Part shown: positions 12,156-26,900 of the stretch, piece by piece
How positions within the stretch are numbered: position 1 is the stretch's first letter
Layout of the letters: every line of letters starts with the position of its first letter
Source of the DNA: Synanceia verrucosa
Taxonomy: Eukaryota > Chordata > Actinopteri > Perciformes > Synanceiidae
DNA length: 64,000 nt
NCBI GenBank assembly: GCA_029721515.1
Contig: CM056550.1
Location: forward strand, 13,924,406-13,988,405
Direction: 5' to 3'
Notes under the pieces: model-generated
The model's input: the letters and a program-made list of their open reading frames with translations, nothing else
Told to the model about the DNA's origin: nothing
Databases searched by the model: none
Translations under genes and position numbers: made by a program

Positions 12156-15100
12156 ATGCCGACGCTGCTGCTGCCAACCTGGCACAAGAGGACACTCACG
12201 TTCTTCTTTGTTGTCTTCAACCACCAGGTAAATGAACGCTTCATGCACACATGCATGCACATGCAAATCAGGCCTCTGCAGTGAAGTCTTATAGAGGTTT
12301 GGACTTGGATCTGACTCAATCTCTACATTTTTAACTTTTTATTTTAATTAAATATTGATCCACAAAAGCTGAGGCAATACACAGCGTTGTACTTCTGATG
12401 AAACACAGCAAAGACCCTGATGAAAGATGACTGTGGAGAAACACATTTTTAAATGAAGTTTTTTTTTTATTATTTTTCATATTCTGTTTGGGCTGCAGGA
12501 CGTCCTGCTGCTCATCTGCATGTTCTGCAGAAAACAGCTTTTGGAAATCAAATGAGAGCAGTGTTTTTCTCAAGAGATGGAGGAAATATATCAAAAAGAA
12601 TTATGAAAATGAAACCACAGAGCACACATTTACTTTCATTCTCAACATTATAATGCAGTCAGACATTAAGTTTAGAGCAGCAGGAGGATCTGAAGCAGCT
12701 TTAAGACCATGTGACGAGCAGCTGTGGGCCAAAGGTTGCTCCTTTGTCTCACTAATGACAGCAAATTAAAGAATAATTGTGAGCATTCATTAATGAGCTT
12801 TCATGCACACCAACCTTTAGTCAGGGACTCACCCACAGACTGACAGCAGTTTGTTGCAGAAAAGCTGATAAATTAGCTGCATCACTTACAGATCTCACAC
12901 ACAGGTGAACACACTGCTTAACAAACACTCCCACCAAGTGGGTCAACACAAACACTGCATCATGTTTTTACACTCAGCTCTGTCCAATCACAGGCTGCTC
13001 ATGCATTAAACTACCAGCAACCATACGTTTCATCAAATGAACTCAGAAAACAGGTATAAATACAGACAATATGACTGAAAAGTTATTATCATGAGTGAAG
13101 TGATGTGCTGACTGAACTTAATTATTACTGCTTATTAATATACTTCCCAGCTAAGACGTATACTAAAAAGATACGAGTTCACTATCAAGTCATAGCGTGT
13201 GTTATTATGACATTTTGAATCATTTAAAAGTTAAATTAAAAGGATGAGATAACTGGTGATTATTACATGTTAACATATTTCCAGTATTCTTGTGCAGTAT
13301 TGTAGGATTAACAGTGTGTCTGAAGATGTTAACATAAAAACAGCGTCGTCTTTTAATGGTAAATGTTTGGATTGTATTTATAGACTGCTCTGCTCTCTAT
13401 GTACACTATGTTTAATGCTTTCTGCAGGGAGAACACATTTCCTGCACACTTTTTACAGTGGTGGATGAGCAGGAAGCTCTTTCACAGTAAAATGTTACTG
13501 CAGCCTAGAATTTAAACTAAAAGTGACGTTGATGATCTTGACGTTTTTTGTTCATAATATTGCAAAAAAAAAGATAAAAAAGTGATAGTCCACATAGAAG
13601 TCACTGATTTGTAAATAATGCAGCATGCACAGTGACGAGCTACATTATTGACCAAAAAGCTCACGGTAACGTTACTTTCTGAGCAGTGAAAATAGCATCA
13701 TCGATGATGTCAGCACACATTAAGTTAACGTAAAAAAAAAAGGTTACAGAAATTTGTTAATGAACTATTCAGACATGTTCTGTAGTCTTTCTGTTGGCAG
13801 CCATGTCTGTGAGAGAGAGTAGACTATGATGTACCATGATGCATTTTCTGTGTCGCACCTATACATAAATACATAAAGAAAATGCATATGACCAGGAATG
13901 GTGTGCTATGACTTTGTCAAGTTGTCTGTTGGTGCCACATTTACTAGTTTGGTGCGAACATGTTTGTTGATTTAATGACTTTAATGATAACATATAATCG
14001 TTAAAAGCAGACAGAGAATCAGCACATTTGGACTCAAACTGAAGACTGCTAGAACACTTCATCATTAAAATGAGGTATAATATAGGACCTTTTTTAATAG
14101 ATTTAATTAGATTTACTCATATATATTTATGTCCATTTTAGTGGCAGCATTCTGTGAACTGTAGTCTTTCTTCTCTCTGCAGGTAACAGGCTCAGTGCTT
14201 GAGAGTCTGATTGCTAAACGGACTGAATACTGGGAGAACTGCAACAGAAGTCTGGCAACAAGCGCTTTCTCTCAAACTGGTGGGTCTCCTGTCAGCCATC
14301 TAATGTATAATATTTTAATACAGATTTTTTTTTTAACATTGGTCATTCTTGTTTTACAGGAATCTACTGTAAAGGCATGTTTGACAGATTTGTGTGCTGG
14401 CCTCATTCATCTCCTGGGAACGTGTCCGTCCCCTGTCCTCCATACCTACCATGGATCAGTGAGGGTAACACCAGGTTTTAAACATTTCACCTCAAAAACA
14501 ACTCTGATTTAAAACTAGGAAAGGAATATACTGAGGAAACTGTGATGCTGAAAAGTTACACTGCATTGCTGGCTCTAAAAGATGAAGAAAAATCACGATT
14601 AAAAGACAAAAGGTGATCAACTAAGTTTTAAAAGTGGTGCTCCATCATGCTCTAAAACAGTTTATATTATTTTATATATCTGACATCAGTGCGTCTTTCT
14701 GACTGACTATTATATCCTTGAGTAGTTTAGAGTAGCGCTCACTAACGTCACCGCTCCATGGAGCGCTATAACGACAATAGATGGATCAAACACTGAGGTC
14801 TGATGGTGTCATTCTGCGTGATGAGCAGCCATGTGCTTCTGTTTTTCAGACTTTATGGTGGAGTCTATCTGTTCACCATCACATTAGAGTACATGGTGAA
14901 GAACTGTCATGACTGCTGAACCAGCAGCTCTGCTCCTCTAGTCTCTCAGTTCAGTCAGTGTTTAACCAAATACAGATCCAGCCAGGCCTTCAAACAGCCT
15001 GGTAGTTCAGTAAACAGGGTTTGGTAGACTTGGTTATTCAGCCTGAGGGGCTGAAAGAGGATGATAGAAGATGATAGAGGATGATAGAGGCTGATAGAGG

Positions 15101-18100
15101 CTGATAGAGGATGATAGAGGCTGATAGAGGATGATAGAGGATGATAGAGGCTGATAGAGGATGATAGATGATAGAGGATGATAGAGGATGATAGAGGCTG
15201 ATAGAGGATGATAGATGATAGAGGATGATAGAGGATAGAGGATGATAGAGGATGATAGAGGATGATAGAGGATGATAGAGGATGATAGATGATAGAGGAT
15301 GATAGAGGATAGAGGATGATAGAGGATGATAGATGATGATAGAGGATGATAGAGGATAGAGGCTGATAGAGGATGATAGAGGATGATAGATGATGATAGA
15401 GGATGATAGAGGCTGATAGAGGCTGATAGAGAATGATAGAGGATGATTGAGGCTGATAGAGGATGATAGAGGCTGATAGAGGGTGATAAAGGATGATAGA
15501 TGATAGATGATGATAGAGGATAGAGGATGATAGAGGATGATAGAGGATGATAGAGGATGATAGAGGCTGATAGAGGATGATAGAGAATGATAGAGGATGA
15601 TTGAGGCTGATAGAGGATGATAGAGGATAATAGAGGATGATAAAGGATGATAGATGATAGATGATGATAGAGGATAGAGGATGATAGAGGATGATAGAGG
15701 ATAGAGGATGATAGAGGCTGATAGATGATAGAGGATGATAGATGATGATAGAGGCTGATAGAGGCTGATAGAGGATGATAGAGGATGATAGAGGCTGATA
15801 GAGGATGATAGAGGATGATAGATGATAGAGGATGATAGATGATAGATGATAATAGAGGATGATAGATGATAGAGGATGATAGAGGATGATAGAGGCTGAT
15901 AGAGGATGATAGATGATAGAGGATGATAGAGGATAGAGGATGATAGAGGATGATAGAGGATGATAGAGGATAGAGGATGATAGAGGATGATAGAGGATGA
16001 TAGATGATAGAGGATGATAGAGGATAGAGGATGATAGAGGATGATAGAGGATGATAGATGATGATAGAGGATGATAGAGGATAGAGGCTGATAGAGGATG
16101 ATAGAGGATGATAGATGATGATAGAGGATGATAGAGGCTGATAGAGGCTGATAGAGAATGATAGAGGATGATAGAGGATGATAGATGATAGAGGATGATA
16201 GATGATAGAGGATAGAGGATGATAGATGATGATAGAGGCTGATAGAGGATGATAGAGGATGATAGAGGATGATAGATGATGATAGATGATGATAGAGGCT
16301 GATAGATGACAGAGGATGATAGAGGATGATAGATGATAGAGGATGATAGAGGATGATAGAGGATGATAGATGATGATAGAGGATGATAGAGGCTGATAGA
16401 GGCTGATAGAGAATGATAGAGGATGATAGAGGATGATAGATGATAGAGGATGATAGATGATAGAGGATAGAGGATGATAGATGATGATAGAGGCTGATAG
16501 AGGATGATAGAGGATGATAGAGGATGATAGATGATAGAGGATGATAGATGATAGATGATGATAGAGGATGATAGAGGATGATAGATGATGATAGAGGATG
16601 ATAGAGGCTGATAGAGGATGACAGATGATGATAGAGGATGGTAGAGGATGATAGAGGATGATAGAGGATGATAGAGGATGATAGATGATAGATGATGATA
16701 GAGGATAGAGGATGATAGAGGATGATAGATGATGATAGAGGATGATAGATGATGATAGAGGATAGAGGATGATAGATGATGATAGAGGCTGATAGATGAT
16801 AGAGGATGATAGAGGATAGAGGATGATAGAGGCTGATAGATGATAGAGGATGATAGATGATGATAGAGGCTGATAGAGGCTGATAGAGGATGATAGAGGC
16901 TGATAGAGGCTGATAGAGGATGATAGAGGATGATAGATGATAGAGGATGATAGATGATAGATGATGATAGAGGATGATAGATGATAGAGGCTGATAGAGG
17001 ATGATAGATGATAGATGATGATAGAGGATGATAGATGATAGAGGCTGATAGAGGATGATAGAGGATGATAGAGGATGATAGATGATAGAGGATGATAGAG
17101 GATGATAGATGATAGAGGCTGATAGAGGATGATAGATGATGATAGAGGCTGATAGAGGATGATAGAGGATGATAGAGGATGATAGATGATAGAGGATGAT
17201 AGATGATAGATGATGATAGAGGATGATAGATGATAGAGGATGATAGAGGATGATAGATGATAGAGAATGATAGAGGATGATAGATGATGATAGAGGATGA
17301 TAGAGGCTGATAGAGGATGATAGATGATGATAGAGGCTGATAGAGGATGATAGAGGATGATAGAGGATGATAGATGATAGAGGATGATAGATGATAGATG
17401 ATGATAGAGGATGATAGAGGATGATAGATAATAGAGGATGATAGATGATAGATGATGATAGAGGATGATAGAGGATGATAGATGATAGAGGATGATAGAT
17501 GATAGATGATGATAGAGGATGATAGATGATAGATGATGATAGAGGATGATAGATGATAGAGGCTGACAGAGGCTGATAGAGGATGATAGAGGATGATAGA
17601 GGATGATAGATGATAGAGGATGATAGATGATAGATGATGATAGAGGATGATAGAGGATGATAGAGGATGATAGAGGCTGATAGAGGCTGATAGAGGATGA
17701 TAGATGATAGATGATGATCGAGGATGATAGAGGCTGATAGAGGATGATAGAGGATGATAGAGGCTGATAGAGGATGATAGAGGATGATAGATGATAGATG
17801 ATGATAGAGGATGATAGATGATGATAGAGGCTGATAGAGGCTGATAGAGGATGATCGAGGATGATAGAGGCTGATAGAGGATGATAGAGGATGATAGAGG
17901 ATGATAGATGATAGAGGATGATAGATGATAGATGATGATAGAGGATGATAGAGGATGATAGATGATAGATGATGATAGAGGATGATAGATGATAGAGGCT
18001 GATAGAGGATGATAGAGGCTGATAGAGGATGATAGATGATAGAGGATGATAGATGATAGAGGCTGATAGAGGATGATAGAGGATGATAGAGGATGATAGA

Positions 18101-21100
18101 GAATGATAGAGGATGATTGAGGCTGATAGAGGCTGATAGAGGATGATAGAGGATGATAAAGGATGATAGATGATAGATGATTATAGAGGATAGAGGATGA
18201 TAGAGGATGGTAGAGGATGATAGAGGATGGTAGAGGATAGAGGCTGATAGAGGATGATAGAGGATGATAGATAATGATAGAGGATGATAGAGGATGATAG
18301 ATGATAGAGGATGATAGAGGATGATAGATGATAGAGAATGATAGAGGATGATAGATGATGATAGAGGATGATAGAGGCTGATAGAGGATGATAGATGATG
18401 ATAGAGGCTGATAGAGGATGATAGATGATAGAGGATGATAGATGATAGAGGATGATAGATGATAGATGATGATAGAGGATGATAGAGGATGATAGATAAT
18501 AGAGGATGATAGATGATAGATGATGATAGAGGATGATAGAGGATGATAGATGATAGAGGATGATAGATGATAGATGATGATAGAGGATGATAGATGATAG
18601 ATGATGATAGAGGATGATAGATGATAGAGGCTGACAGAGGCTGATAGAGGATGATAGAGGATGATAGAGGATGATAGATGATAGATGATGATAGAGGATG
18701 ATAGAGGCTGATAGAGGATGATAGAGGATGATAGAGGCTGATAGAGGCTGATAGAGGATGATAGATGATAGATGATGATCGAGGATGATAGAGGCTGATA
18801 GAGGATGATAGAGGATGATAGAGGCTGATAGAGGATGATAGAGGATGATAGATGATAGATGATGATAGAGGATGATAGATGATGATAGAGGCTGATAGAG
18901 GCTGATAGAGGATGATCGAGGATGATAGAGGCTGATAGAGGATGATAGAGGATGATAGAGGATGATAGATGATAGAGGATGATAGATGATAGATGATGAT
19001 AGAGGATGATAGAGGATGATAGATGATAGATGATGATGGAGGATGATAGATGATAGAGGCTGATAGAGGATGATAGAGGCTGATAGAGGATGATAGATGA
19101 TAGAGGATGATAGATGATAGATGATGATAGAGGATGATAGAGAATGATAGAGGATGATTGAGGCTGATAGAGGCTGATAGAGGATGATAGAGGATGATAA
19201 AGGATGATAGATGATAGATGATTATAGAGGATAGAGGATGATAGAGGATGGTAGAGGATGATAGAGGATGGTAGAGGATAGAGGCTGATAGAGGATGATA
19301 GAGGATGATAGATAATGATAGAGGATGATAGAGGCTGATAGAGGATGATAGATGATAAAGGATGATGGAGGATAGAGGATGAATGAGGATGATGGAGGAG
19401 CTGTTCCTGAAGAGGGAGCCCTCCTCTGTTAAAAGAGTTGTTCTTCAGTCGCTGTGAGGCTCGTTCTTAAAGGACAGAGATGTTGTGCTGCTGTATCAAT
19501 AAAACTGACTTGACTCGTTCAAATGAACCTGCAGACGGCTCCAGGAGGGCCCACAGAGAATGCTTAGAAGATGGGAGCTGGAGATGGAAGGAGAACTCCT
19601 CTGAGCCCTGGAGGGATGAGTCTGAATGTAAGGAGGAGCTTTACTTCAAAGACAAGGTGAGGAGGAGGAGGAGGAGGAGGCGTCGGTCCTGGAAACGTCT
19701 TGATTCGAAACATCAGTTTCCTTTCCTGTGCAGGAGGATGAGATGGTTCGTCACACAGCCCTCAGACTCATCTCTGTCGTTGGTTATTCCCTGTCCCTGT
19801 CCTCCCTCACACTGGCTACTCTCCTGATGGGAGTGCTGAGGTCAGTGTCCATCCTTTCTCTCAGTTATTTAACACTACGCCCATCTGAGAAATGAAATGT
19901 AAAGTTTGACTCACAGTTCATGGGTTATCTTCGTCCTTCATCCTGTTTGATCTGGAAGAGCTGTTATGTTTCCCTCCATCTAAACCCACCAACCAACCAA
20001 AGAACCACCTGTTCTGCACTGACAGACGTTTTATTCTGAAATATTTTTAATGAATGAGTGCTGTTGTTCCTCTGGGTCCATTACTGTCTCACTCACTCTG
20101 ATAATCAACACATTAAACAGTGTTAATCTTGAACATAACAAAACTGAATGGTTCAGTTTTGACAAAAGATTATTTTATTATTTAAGCCACTTTTTCCTGC
20201 TTTTGAAATCTGTTACTAGTTACATAACCATGTTTATATGCCCTCCTCCAGTGAATAATATTTATTATCTGCAAAAAAATGAATATCAGTGTTGATTATT
20301 CATTAGAATATGTGAAAATGAATATTTCCTGAGCCTTAAAATCTAACAAGTGAATCATCTTTAGCACTTTTACTGTAATTGATATTAATCAACATTTGAT
20401 ATAGTTTACCATTTTAACTGCTTTAATACTCAACATGATCATGATAGAGTGATAATTTTGATGTATTTTTAAGCGCATGCATTAAGACTGAAACAAAAAT
20501 AATTGCTTTAAATCAACTTTATTAAGCTGTTTTTATGGCCCACTGGAAATCTGGACAATAGCCTGTGTAAATACGTCCCTGCTTTCACCTGTATATGCAC
20601 ATTATTATTCTAGTCTATATGCATCGTAATGCTGTTAACGGCCAAACACTCCACATAGTTCAGTTAATAGTGAAAATGTGGTAAAGTTTAACATTTCTGA
20701 AGCTGCACATTGATTATATGACAGTATATTTAAACTGGAGATGTACGGTCCTGATGCTGAAAATGAAGCTTGTTCTTCCCTCCTCATGATGCTGCTTCTA
20801 CTCACTTATTGCCTCGTCTTCTATCAGACCATCATCACTTATGTTTTTACTGCAGCTCATGAAGCATCAAACCGTCTCCTCTTCCTGTTTCTAACAGGAA
20901 GCTCCACTGCACCAGGAACTACATCCACATGAACCTGTTTGTGTCGTTCATCCTGAGAGCCGTCGCTGTCATCTCGAAGGAGATCGTGTTGTACATGATG
21001 TACTCCCAGCTGCCGAAGGACGACCCTGGATGGAGCCTGTACTCCACCTCTGCGGTATGAAACCTGTAGCTGTAGTCAAACGGCTCACTAACACACTGAT

Positions 21101-23841
21101 GGATATATATTTCCCCATATTTCCCCCACAGATAGCACATATGTGTAAATTCTCCAAAGTGTGCATGGAGTACTTTGTGGCCTGTAACTACTTCTGGCTC
21201 TTGGTGGAGGCCATTTTCCTCCACACGCTGCTCTTCACAGCTGTGCTGACCAAGAGGCGTCTGCTGAAGAAGTACATGCTGCTTGGATGGGGTAAGCTCA
21301 CCACGCCTCACTCCCTCCGGTCTAAGACTGCTGCTCGGTCAAACTGTGACGCTCCAAAAACAATGACCCACATTTATAGAGTGCCTTTCTGAGAACCCAG
21401 GGATGCTTTACACTGGGATTATAGGGTTTGACAGGATCACTCTGTGCTCATTACATGACTGAAAAACTACTTGGTTAGGTTTAGGCAAAAGTAGTTGGTT
21501 TGGCTGAGAGAAAAAATGTGGTTTGGGTTAAACTAAGTATGCTTGTTATGTAAAATAACAAAATTACTGTTTGTTATGTGAAAGATGTCAGTAAAGTACA
21601 AAAACTCCTCCCATCAGCGCTGAGCACACTTCCTCTACCTCTGCTGTTAAGTAAATGTTCTTTATTTATGCAGCCAAACAAAGTGCTTTACAATAGATAG
21701 TAAATAAAAGCAATTAAGACCAATACAAGAACAACAAAATCAATAAAATAGAATAAAATAAAGTTAAATTAAATTAAAACAAAACTAAACTAAACTAAAT
21801 TAAATTAATTTCAATTAAATTAAAACGAAACTAAATTAAATTAAATTAAAACTAAACTAAACTAAACTAAACTAAATTAAATTAAATTAAAACAAAACTA
21901 AACTAAACTAAATTAAATTAAATTAAATTAAATTAAATTAAAACTAAACTAAACTAAACTAAACTAAATTAAATTAAATTAAAACAAAACTAAACTAAAC
22001 TAAATTAAATTAAATTAAATTAAATTAAAACTAAACTAAACTAAATTAAATTAAATTAAATTAAAACTAAACTAAACTAAACTAAACTAAATTAAATTAA
22101 ATTAAAACTAGACTAAACTAAACTAAATTAAATTAAAACAAAACTAAACTAAACAAAACTAAACAAAACTAAACTAGATTAAATTAAATTAAATTAAATT
22201 AAATTAAAATAAAATAAAATAAAATAAAATAAAACAAAATTAAATTAATTTAAATTAAATTAAATTAAATTAAAACAAAACAAAACTAAACTAGATTAAA
22301 TTAAATTAAATTAAATGAAAACAAAACAAAATAAAATAAAATAAAACAAAACAAAACAAAACAAAATTAAATTAAATTAAATTAAATATATAAATAAATA
22401 TATAAATTAAATATATATAAAAATCAGACATCAAGGGCAGTATTGGATGAGGATGGGTTGTAAACATGTTGCACGCTGTGCTTTGCAGGAACACCTATTT
22501 TGTTTGTGACACCATGGACAGTGGTCAAGATTTTATATGAAAACACAGAGTGAGTATTCAGTTACACATTTCGCAACACATGAAAAAAAATGGATTCAAG
22601 TGTTTTCCATTGTTGACTTTTTAAACTCCTGGCTTTCCTAAGATGCTGGTCAATTGTGAACAGATGGTTCTGGTGGATAATAAGGGGCCCGGTTACTTTG
22701 TCAGTGCTGGTAAGTAAATATGACCGACGTAATGACTTCATTCTGTGGCAAACGTTTCTCTTAAGTCTATCTTTCGATGTGTTGGCAGGTCATTTTCTTC
22801 ATATTCATCAAGATCCTGATGCTGCTGCTGTCCAAGCTGAAAGCAGATCAGGTGAAGTTCACAGACTACAGATACAGGTATTTCAAAGCTTTGAGGCACA
22901 AGCCAGGACCATCAAACCTTTCAGTGTCCTCACAGGCTTTAATAACTTTAATAATCATGTTTCGTTCCAGTCTGGCCAGAGCAACGCTGGTGCTGATCCC
23001 TCTGCTGGGGGTCCATGAAGTGGTCTTCACTGTGCTCATAGACGAGTGTATAGAGGGCAGCAGTCGCTACGCCCGGAACTTCATCAACCTCACCCTCAGC
23101 TCCTTTCAGGTAACACCACCTGCACTGTTTGATATGTGACTGTGTGCTAAAATCCACATTATAACCACGCTTTGTCATGTGTGACCTTTTCAGGGATTCT
23201 TGGTCGCTGTGCTGTACTGCTTTGCAAACGGAGAGGTATGCATTTACTCTGTATGGGCTCCGACTTTTCACTGATGTTGTCGTATCATGAAATGAAATCA
23301 GCTAATTCTGAAATTAATTAAAAAGCAGTTCTATGTTAACCATGTGGAATGTGAAATCCTGTCCCCTCCTGTCTCCTCCCCCCATTTTTTATCCTCTTTT
23401 ACTTGATCGTTTTTTGTTTCGGACTACAAACTCAGCACGTCCAGAGAGAGCTGCTGACACTTTGTTCTTTTGTTAAATCAGGTCCAAGCTGAGCTGAAGA
23501 AGCGCTGGCAGCTCTTCCTCTTCACCAACCACTTCCAGGTGAGGAGCTGTTTCCGGAGCGTTCCCCTGAAGCACCTGTGGAAGTGCACTCGAGGGCGTCG
23601 TCCACGGCAAAGCGACTCGTACGACGGGGGCGGCGCCTCCACAGCTCACCCCCACCTGCTTCAGGTGGCTGTCCACAGAGGAGGTGTGGGGCTGGGCCCA
23701 GGAGAGGCTAAAGGTCAGGGGGTGAAGGGCTGTGACGCTGCAGGTCTTGAATTTCTCACCAGGAAGAGCCTGTCCAGTAGTGATGGAGACATGACCATGG
23801 GGGAGACCATGGAGGAGATCCTGGAGGAGAGCGAGTTCTGA
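12156..23841 (+). CDS. glp2r: Glucagon-like peptide 2 receptor (class B GPCR)
   Basis: Thirteen coding exons, phases all consistent: 12156-12227, 14183-14279, 14360-14464, 19535-19656, 19734-19840, 20898-21054, 21132-21291, 22489-22549, 22643-22709, 22789-22877, 22971-23109, 23194-23235, 23482-23841 (525 aa). Residues 1-24 form a hydrophobic signal-like start; an in-frame stop 15 bp upstream fixes the ATG. The extracellular domain has the six family cysteines (44, 60, 69, 82, 101, 123) and the block FVCWPHSSPGNVSVPCP. Seven membrane segments span roughly 140-405, with KLHCTRNYIHMN, LIPLLGVHE and GFLVAVLYCFANGE. The tail ends TMEEILEESEF, close to mammalian GLP2R and unlike GCGR or GLP1R. In the family it binds GLP-2 at the cell surface and signals through Gs. 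Oddity: residue 346 is Ser where family members carry Arg in the RLAKST motif. Introns 3 and 7 carry large tandem arrays. Confidence 0.93.
15052..19392. repeat. 10-bp GATA-rich minisatellite in glp2r intron 3
   Basis: The unit is gatgatagag, with variants gctgatagag, gatgatagat and the shorter gatagag. About 430 units fill 4.3 kb of the 5.1-kb intron between exons 3 and 4. Nearly every unit contains TGATAG, a match to the WGATAR motif bound by GATA factors. Rare variants (gatgatcgag, gatgattgag, gattatagag, gatggtagag) recur in the same order about 1.05 kb apart, showing large internal duplications. Confidence 0.97.
21750..22412. repeat. A/T pentanucleotide array in glp2r intron 7
   Basis: Runs of attaa, actaa, acaaa and ataaa pentamers alternate in blocks for about 650 bp. 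Block order (attaaa runs, then aaactaaacta runs) is itself repeated several times. It lies between exons 7 and 8 of glp2r and ends about 75 bp before the exon 8 acceptor. It codes for nothing. Confidence 0.93.
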
Positions 23842-23926
23842 TCATGAAACGTGGAACTGCTGAGGAACGCCCCAGGTCTAGACGTTGATCACTGTTTTGG
23901 TGGAGCTCATGGGGTGTATACTCTCT

Positions 23927-23932
23927 AATAAA
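23927..23932 (+). terminator. glp2r polyadenylation signal (AATAAA)
   Basis: AATAAA lies 86 bp after the glp2r stop codon, the first canonical signal downstream. This implies a short 3' untranslated region. Whether it is the main site cannot be told from sequence. Confidence 0.6.
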
Positions 23933-26900
23933 GCCACACGCAGAGAAACAACGCAAAGGGCTGTTTTCACCACAAAGTCCCTGCATGGATGGTTTGCAGG
24001 CTCATTACCTTAGCTGCTAATGGGACGGTGGTAATGTTGTATATAGTTGTTATTATTATGACGCGTGTCTGTGCGTCTAAAAAGTGAAACAGAGGAGGGT
24101 TAGTGTAGATACAAGTGGATGGAGAGAAAAAAAGTCTTTTAAAGTTTTCAGAGGAGCTTCTGAAGTGGTGTTAATACCTGTTAATGTGACGTACTTCCTG
24201 TTGGATCCTGACAGCATAAAACCGCAAACCAGCTGGTTATTAGTGATGCAAAGTTCCAGTAAATAGGCAGAAGATTTGGAATGATGAAAAACGTGTCCCT
24301 ACTTTATTAATGGGGCTGTTTTCCAGGATGTGCTCCTGTTTCATTAGATTATTTTCTGTCGTCAGGATAGAAACACTGCACAGAGGGTGGGGATCTTTTC
24401 ACCGTGTTCTTGATCTACTGACACGTCATCAGTTTAGGGAGGAGTACTCCAAACTGTGAACCATCAATGAAATGAAATGAATATCCTGTATTTTTATTTG
24501 ATCAGACGGAAACCAGACAGAACACAGAATATTTCTGTTGATTTAACGAGAAATTAGTCTTTAAAATCAGAAATTAAATCTGCAAACAACAAAAGTCTAA
24601 ATCTAACCATCGTTCCATAACCTTATCGCTTGTCAATACATGTTGTTTTTTTCTTTTTGTAGAGTAAACATAAATACTCCTCTCCATTCTGCTCTCACAT
24701 GTTGAAAATATTTTTTGTACCAAGTCTGGAAGTGTTATAAATTTTGATCTGAACATTATCGACATTATTGTAAAATAGAACAACTCATTAAGTTTCATAA
24801 CTTGTGATTTTCATGGGTATAATACTCAGTTTTATTCATAATATGTGCGTTGCATAGTCTGCCACTTTAAATAAGAGTTTGCAGATTTCAACCATAGAAT
24901 TGCAAATAAAATGTGGAAGTAGTCACTGGAATGTCACTTTTTGTTGTTGTTGTTGTTTACTTCCATGACCAGAAACCAACTGTGAAAGAATTAAAAGTTA
25001 GACACCTCTCTTTTATCGTCCAGTGTAAAGAGGAACATAATAAATAATGTTTGCAAATGAGAAATCAATCATTTTACCATAGACTTCCCCATTGGCTCCA
25101 CTTCTCACTGTTTTTTCTGTCTCTTGAGCTGCTTTCTCAAAGTTAACAACTGCAGTTTTTGGGCATTTTCCACTCTAAATGATTAAAATGTTCATATGAC
25201 GCAACTTCTGGATAAATATGTGCATAGAAATACTATGTGTGGATGTGAATAATGCAGAGTCTCTATATGAAATAGAGCAAGTTTTCTATTCTTTTGAATC
25301 TTATCAAAGGCGTAGTTGTACAGGTGAAACTATTACAACGTTTATGTTTATGTTTATTACACGTTGTCTCACAAGAATGCATGTGCACAAATAAAATAAA
25401 ATTTATATAAAACTTTATTGTTTGTCTTCTCCTACTTTATATGGACCTGACAGATCAACAGCAGCTAAACTAAGTTTATTACACCACAGAGTGGATTCTG
25501 ATAGATCTTTTTCCAGCAGCAGCTTTAAAATAGCAGCATCTATACTTATAATTATATAACATGATTAATTAAATCATAATGCATTTGTTCTGTCGATTAC
25601 TAATATCCTCCTCCATCTGTCTTTGGGTGCAGATTTGTGAGAGGATTTATAATCCAATGGTATTTTTTTTATTAATAAAATATGATTTAATGGAACTAAC
25701 AGCACTTCATCGCTAAGTAAACCTGTATATATATCACTATATTTAGTGATGTTTGTGTGTTCATGTGCTGGAAACCATAATAGTGACCTCTTTTATATGA
25801 AGGCTCAATTTGACCTGGATGCTATAAATTGAATAAAACAGCTTCAGTAAATCATGATTATAGTTGTGATTATGTTTGGTTATCAGCACAGAAATGTCGC
25901 ACTGCTTTTTTATTTTATGACTATTTCTACAGGTCACATCCACATAACAAAGAGTAACAATACATTTTATTCATCTAATAATTGTTTAACATTTTATTTG
26001 CAATATATCTTCTTCCTTTTTTATTTAGTACATAACGTAAATATTTATTGTTTTATTACTTATTCTATTGTGTCTTTGCTGTTGTTTATTGTTGTTTATA
26101 TTACTGTAATTTGTCTATGCTGCTGTGGAGGGTGAATTAAAAAAAATATTCTTTTTTATTGTTTTCTACTCCGTCAAATATAAAAATATTATTATTAATA
26201 ATAATAATAATATTAATATTGCTATTTATTATTAATAACAACAACAATAATAATAATAATAATAATAATACTTATTGTTGTTATTATTAATACTAATATT
26301 AATATTGCTATTTATTATTAGTAACAACAACAATAACAATAACAATTATATTTATTGTTATTGTTGTTAATAATAATATGTATTGTTTTTGTTATTAATA
26401 ATAATTATTATTATTACTATATTATCTGCGGGTGACCTTCTGGACAAACAGCTCCATCTTGTGGTTGAAACTGAGCAGTGCAGTTTTAACAGAAAGCAGC
26501 AGCAGCAGCAGCAGCTCAGAGCAAACAGTGCGGAAGGAAATGAACCTTTATCTTTTGAAAACTGGAGGTTTTAAGTTAATTAGGCGGGAAAATGGACCTG
26601 ATGAGATGTTACTGGCTTTGGAGTTTTAACGTTTTTTATCGGTAATGGTTGTTTTCCTGCTAACACCTCCTGCAGAGACACTGGACCAAGAGGACAAGGC
26701 TTTTTGTATCGGAGCTTGAGGAGGAACACCGAATATAGCTGACCGCTAACACGGATAGACTACTGTTTAACACCCCGGTTCTCTAAGATGGATTCATTTT
26801 GTCTTCTTTAGCGTATGTTTGCACTGTGGCGCAGTCTGTTTATATGGCGAATACGAGCAAAATGGAGGCTAATAAGTCGTTTAGTTACCCGCTCGGTACG

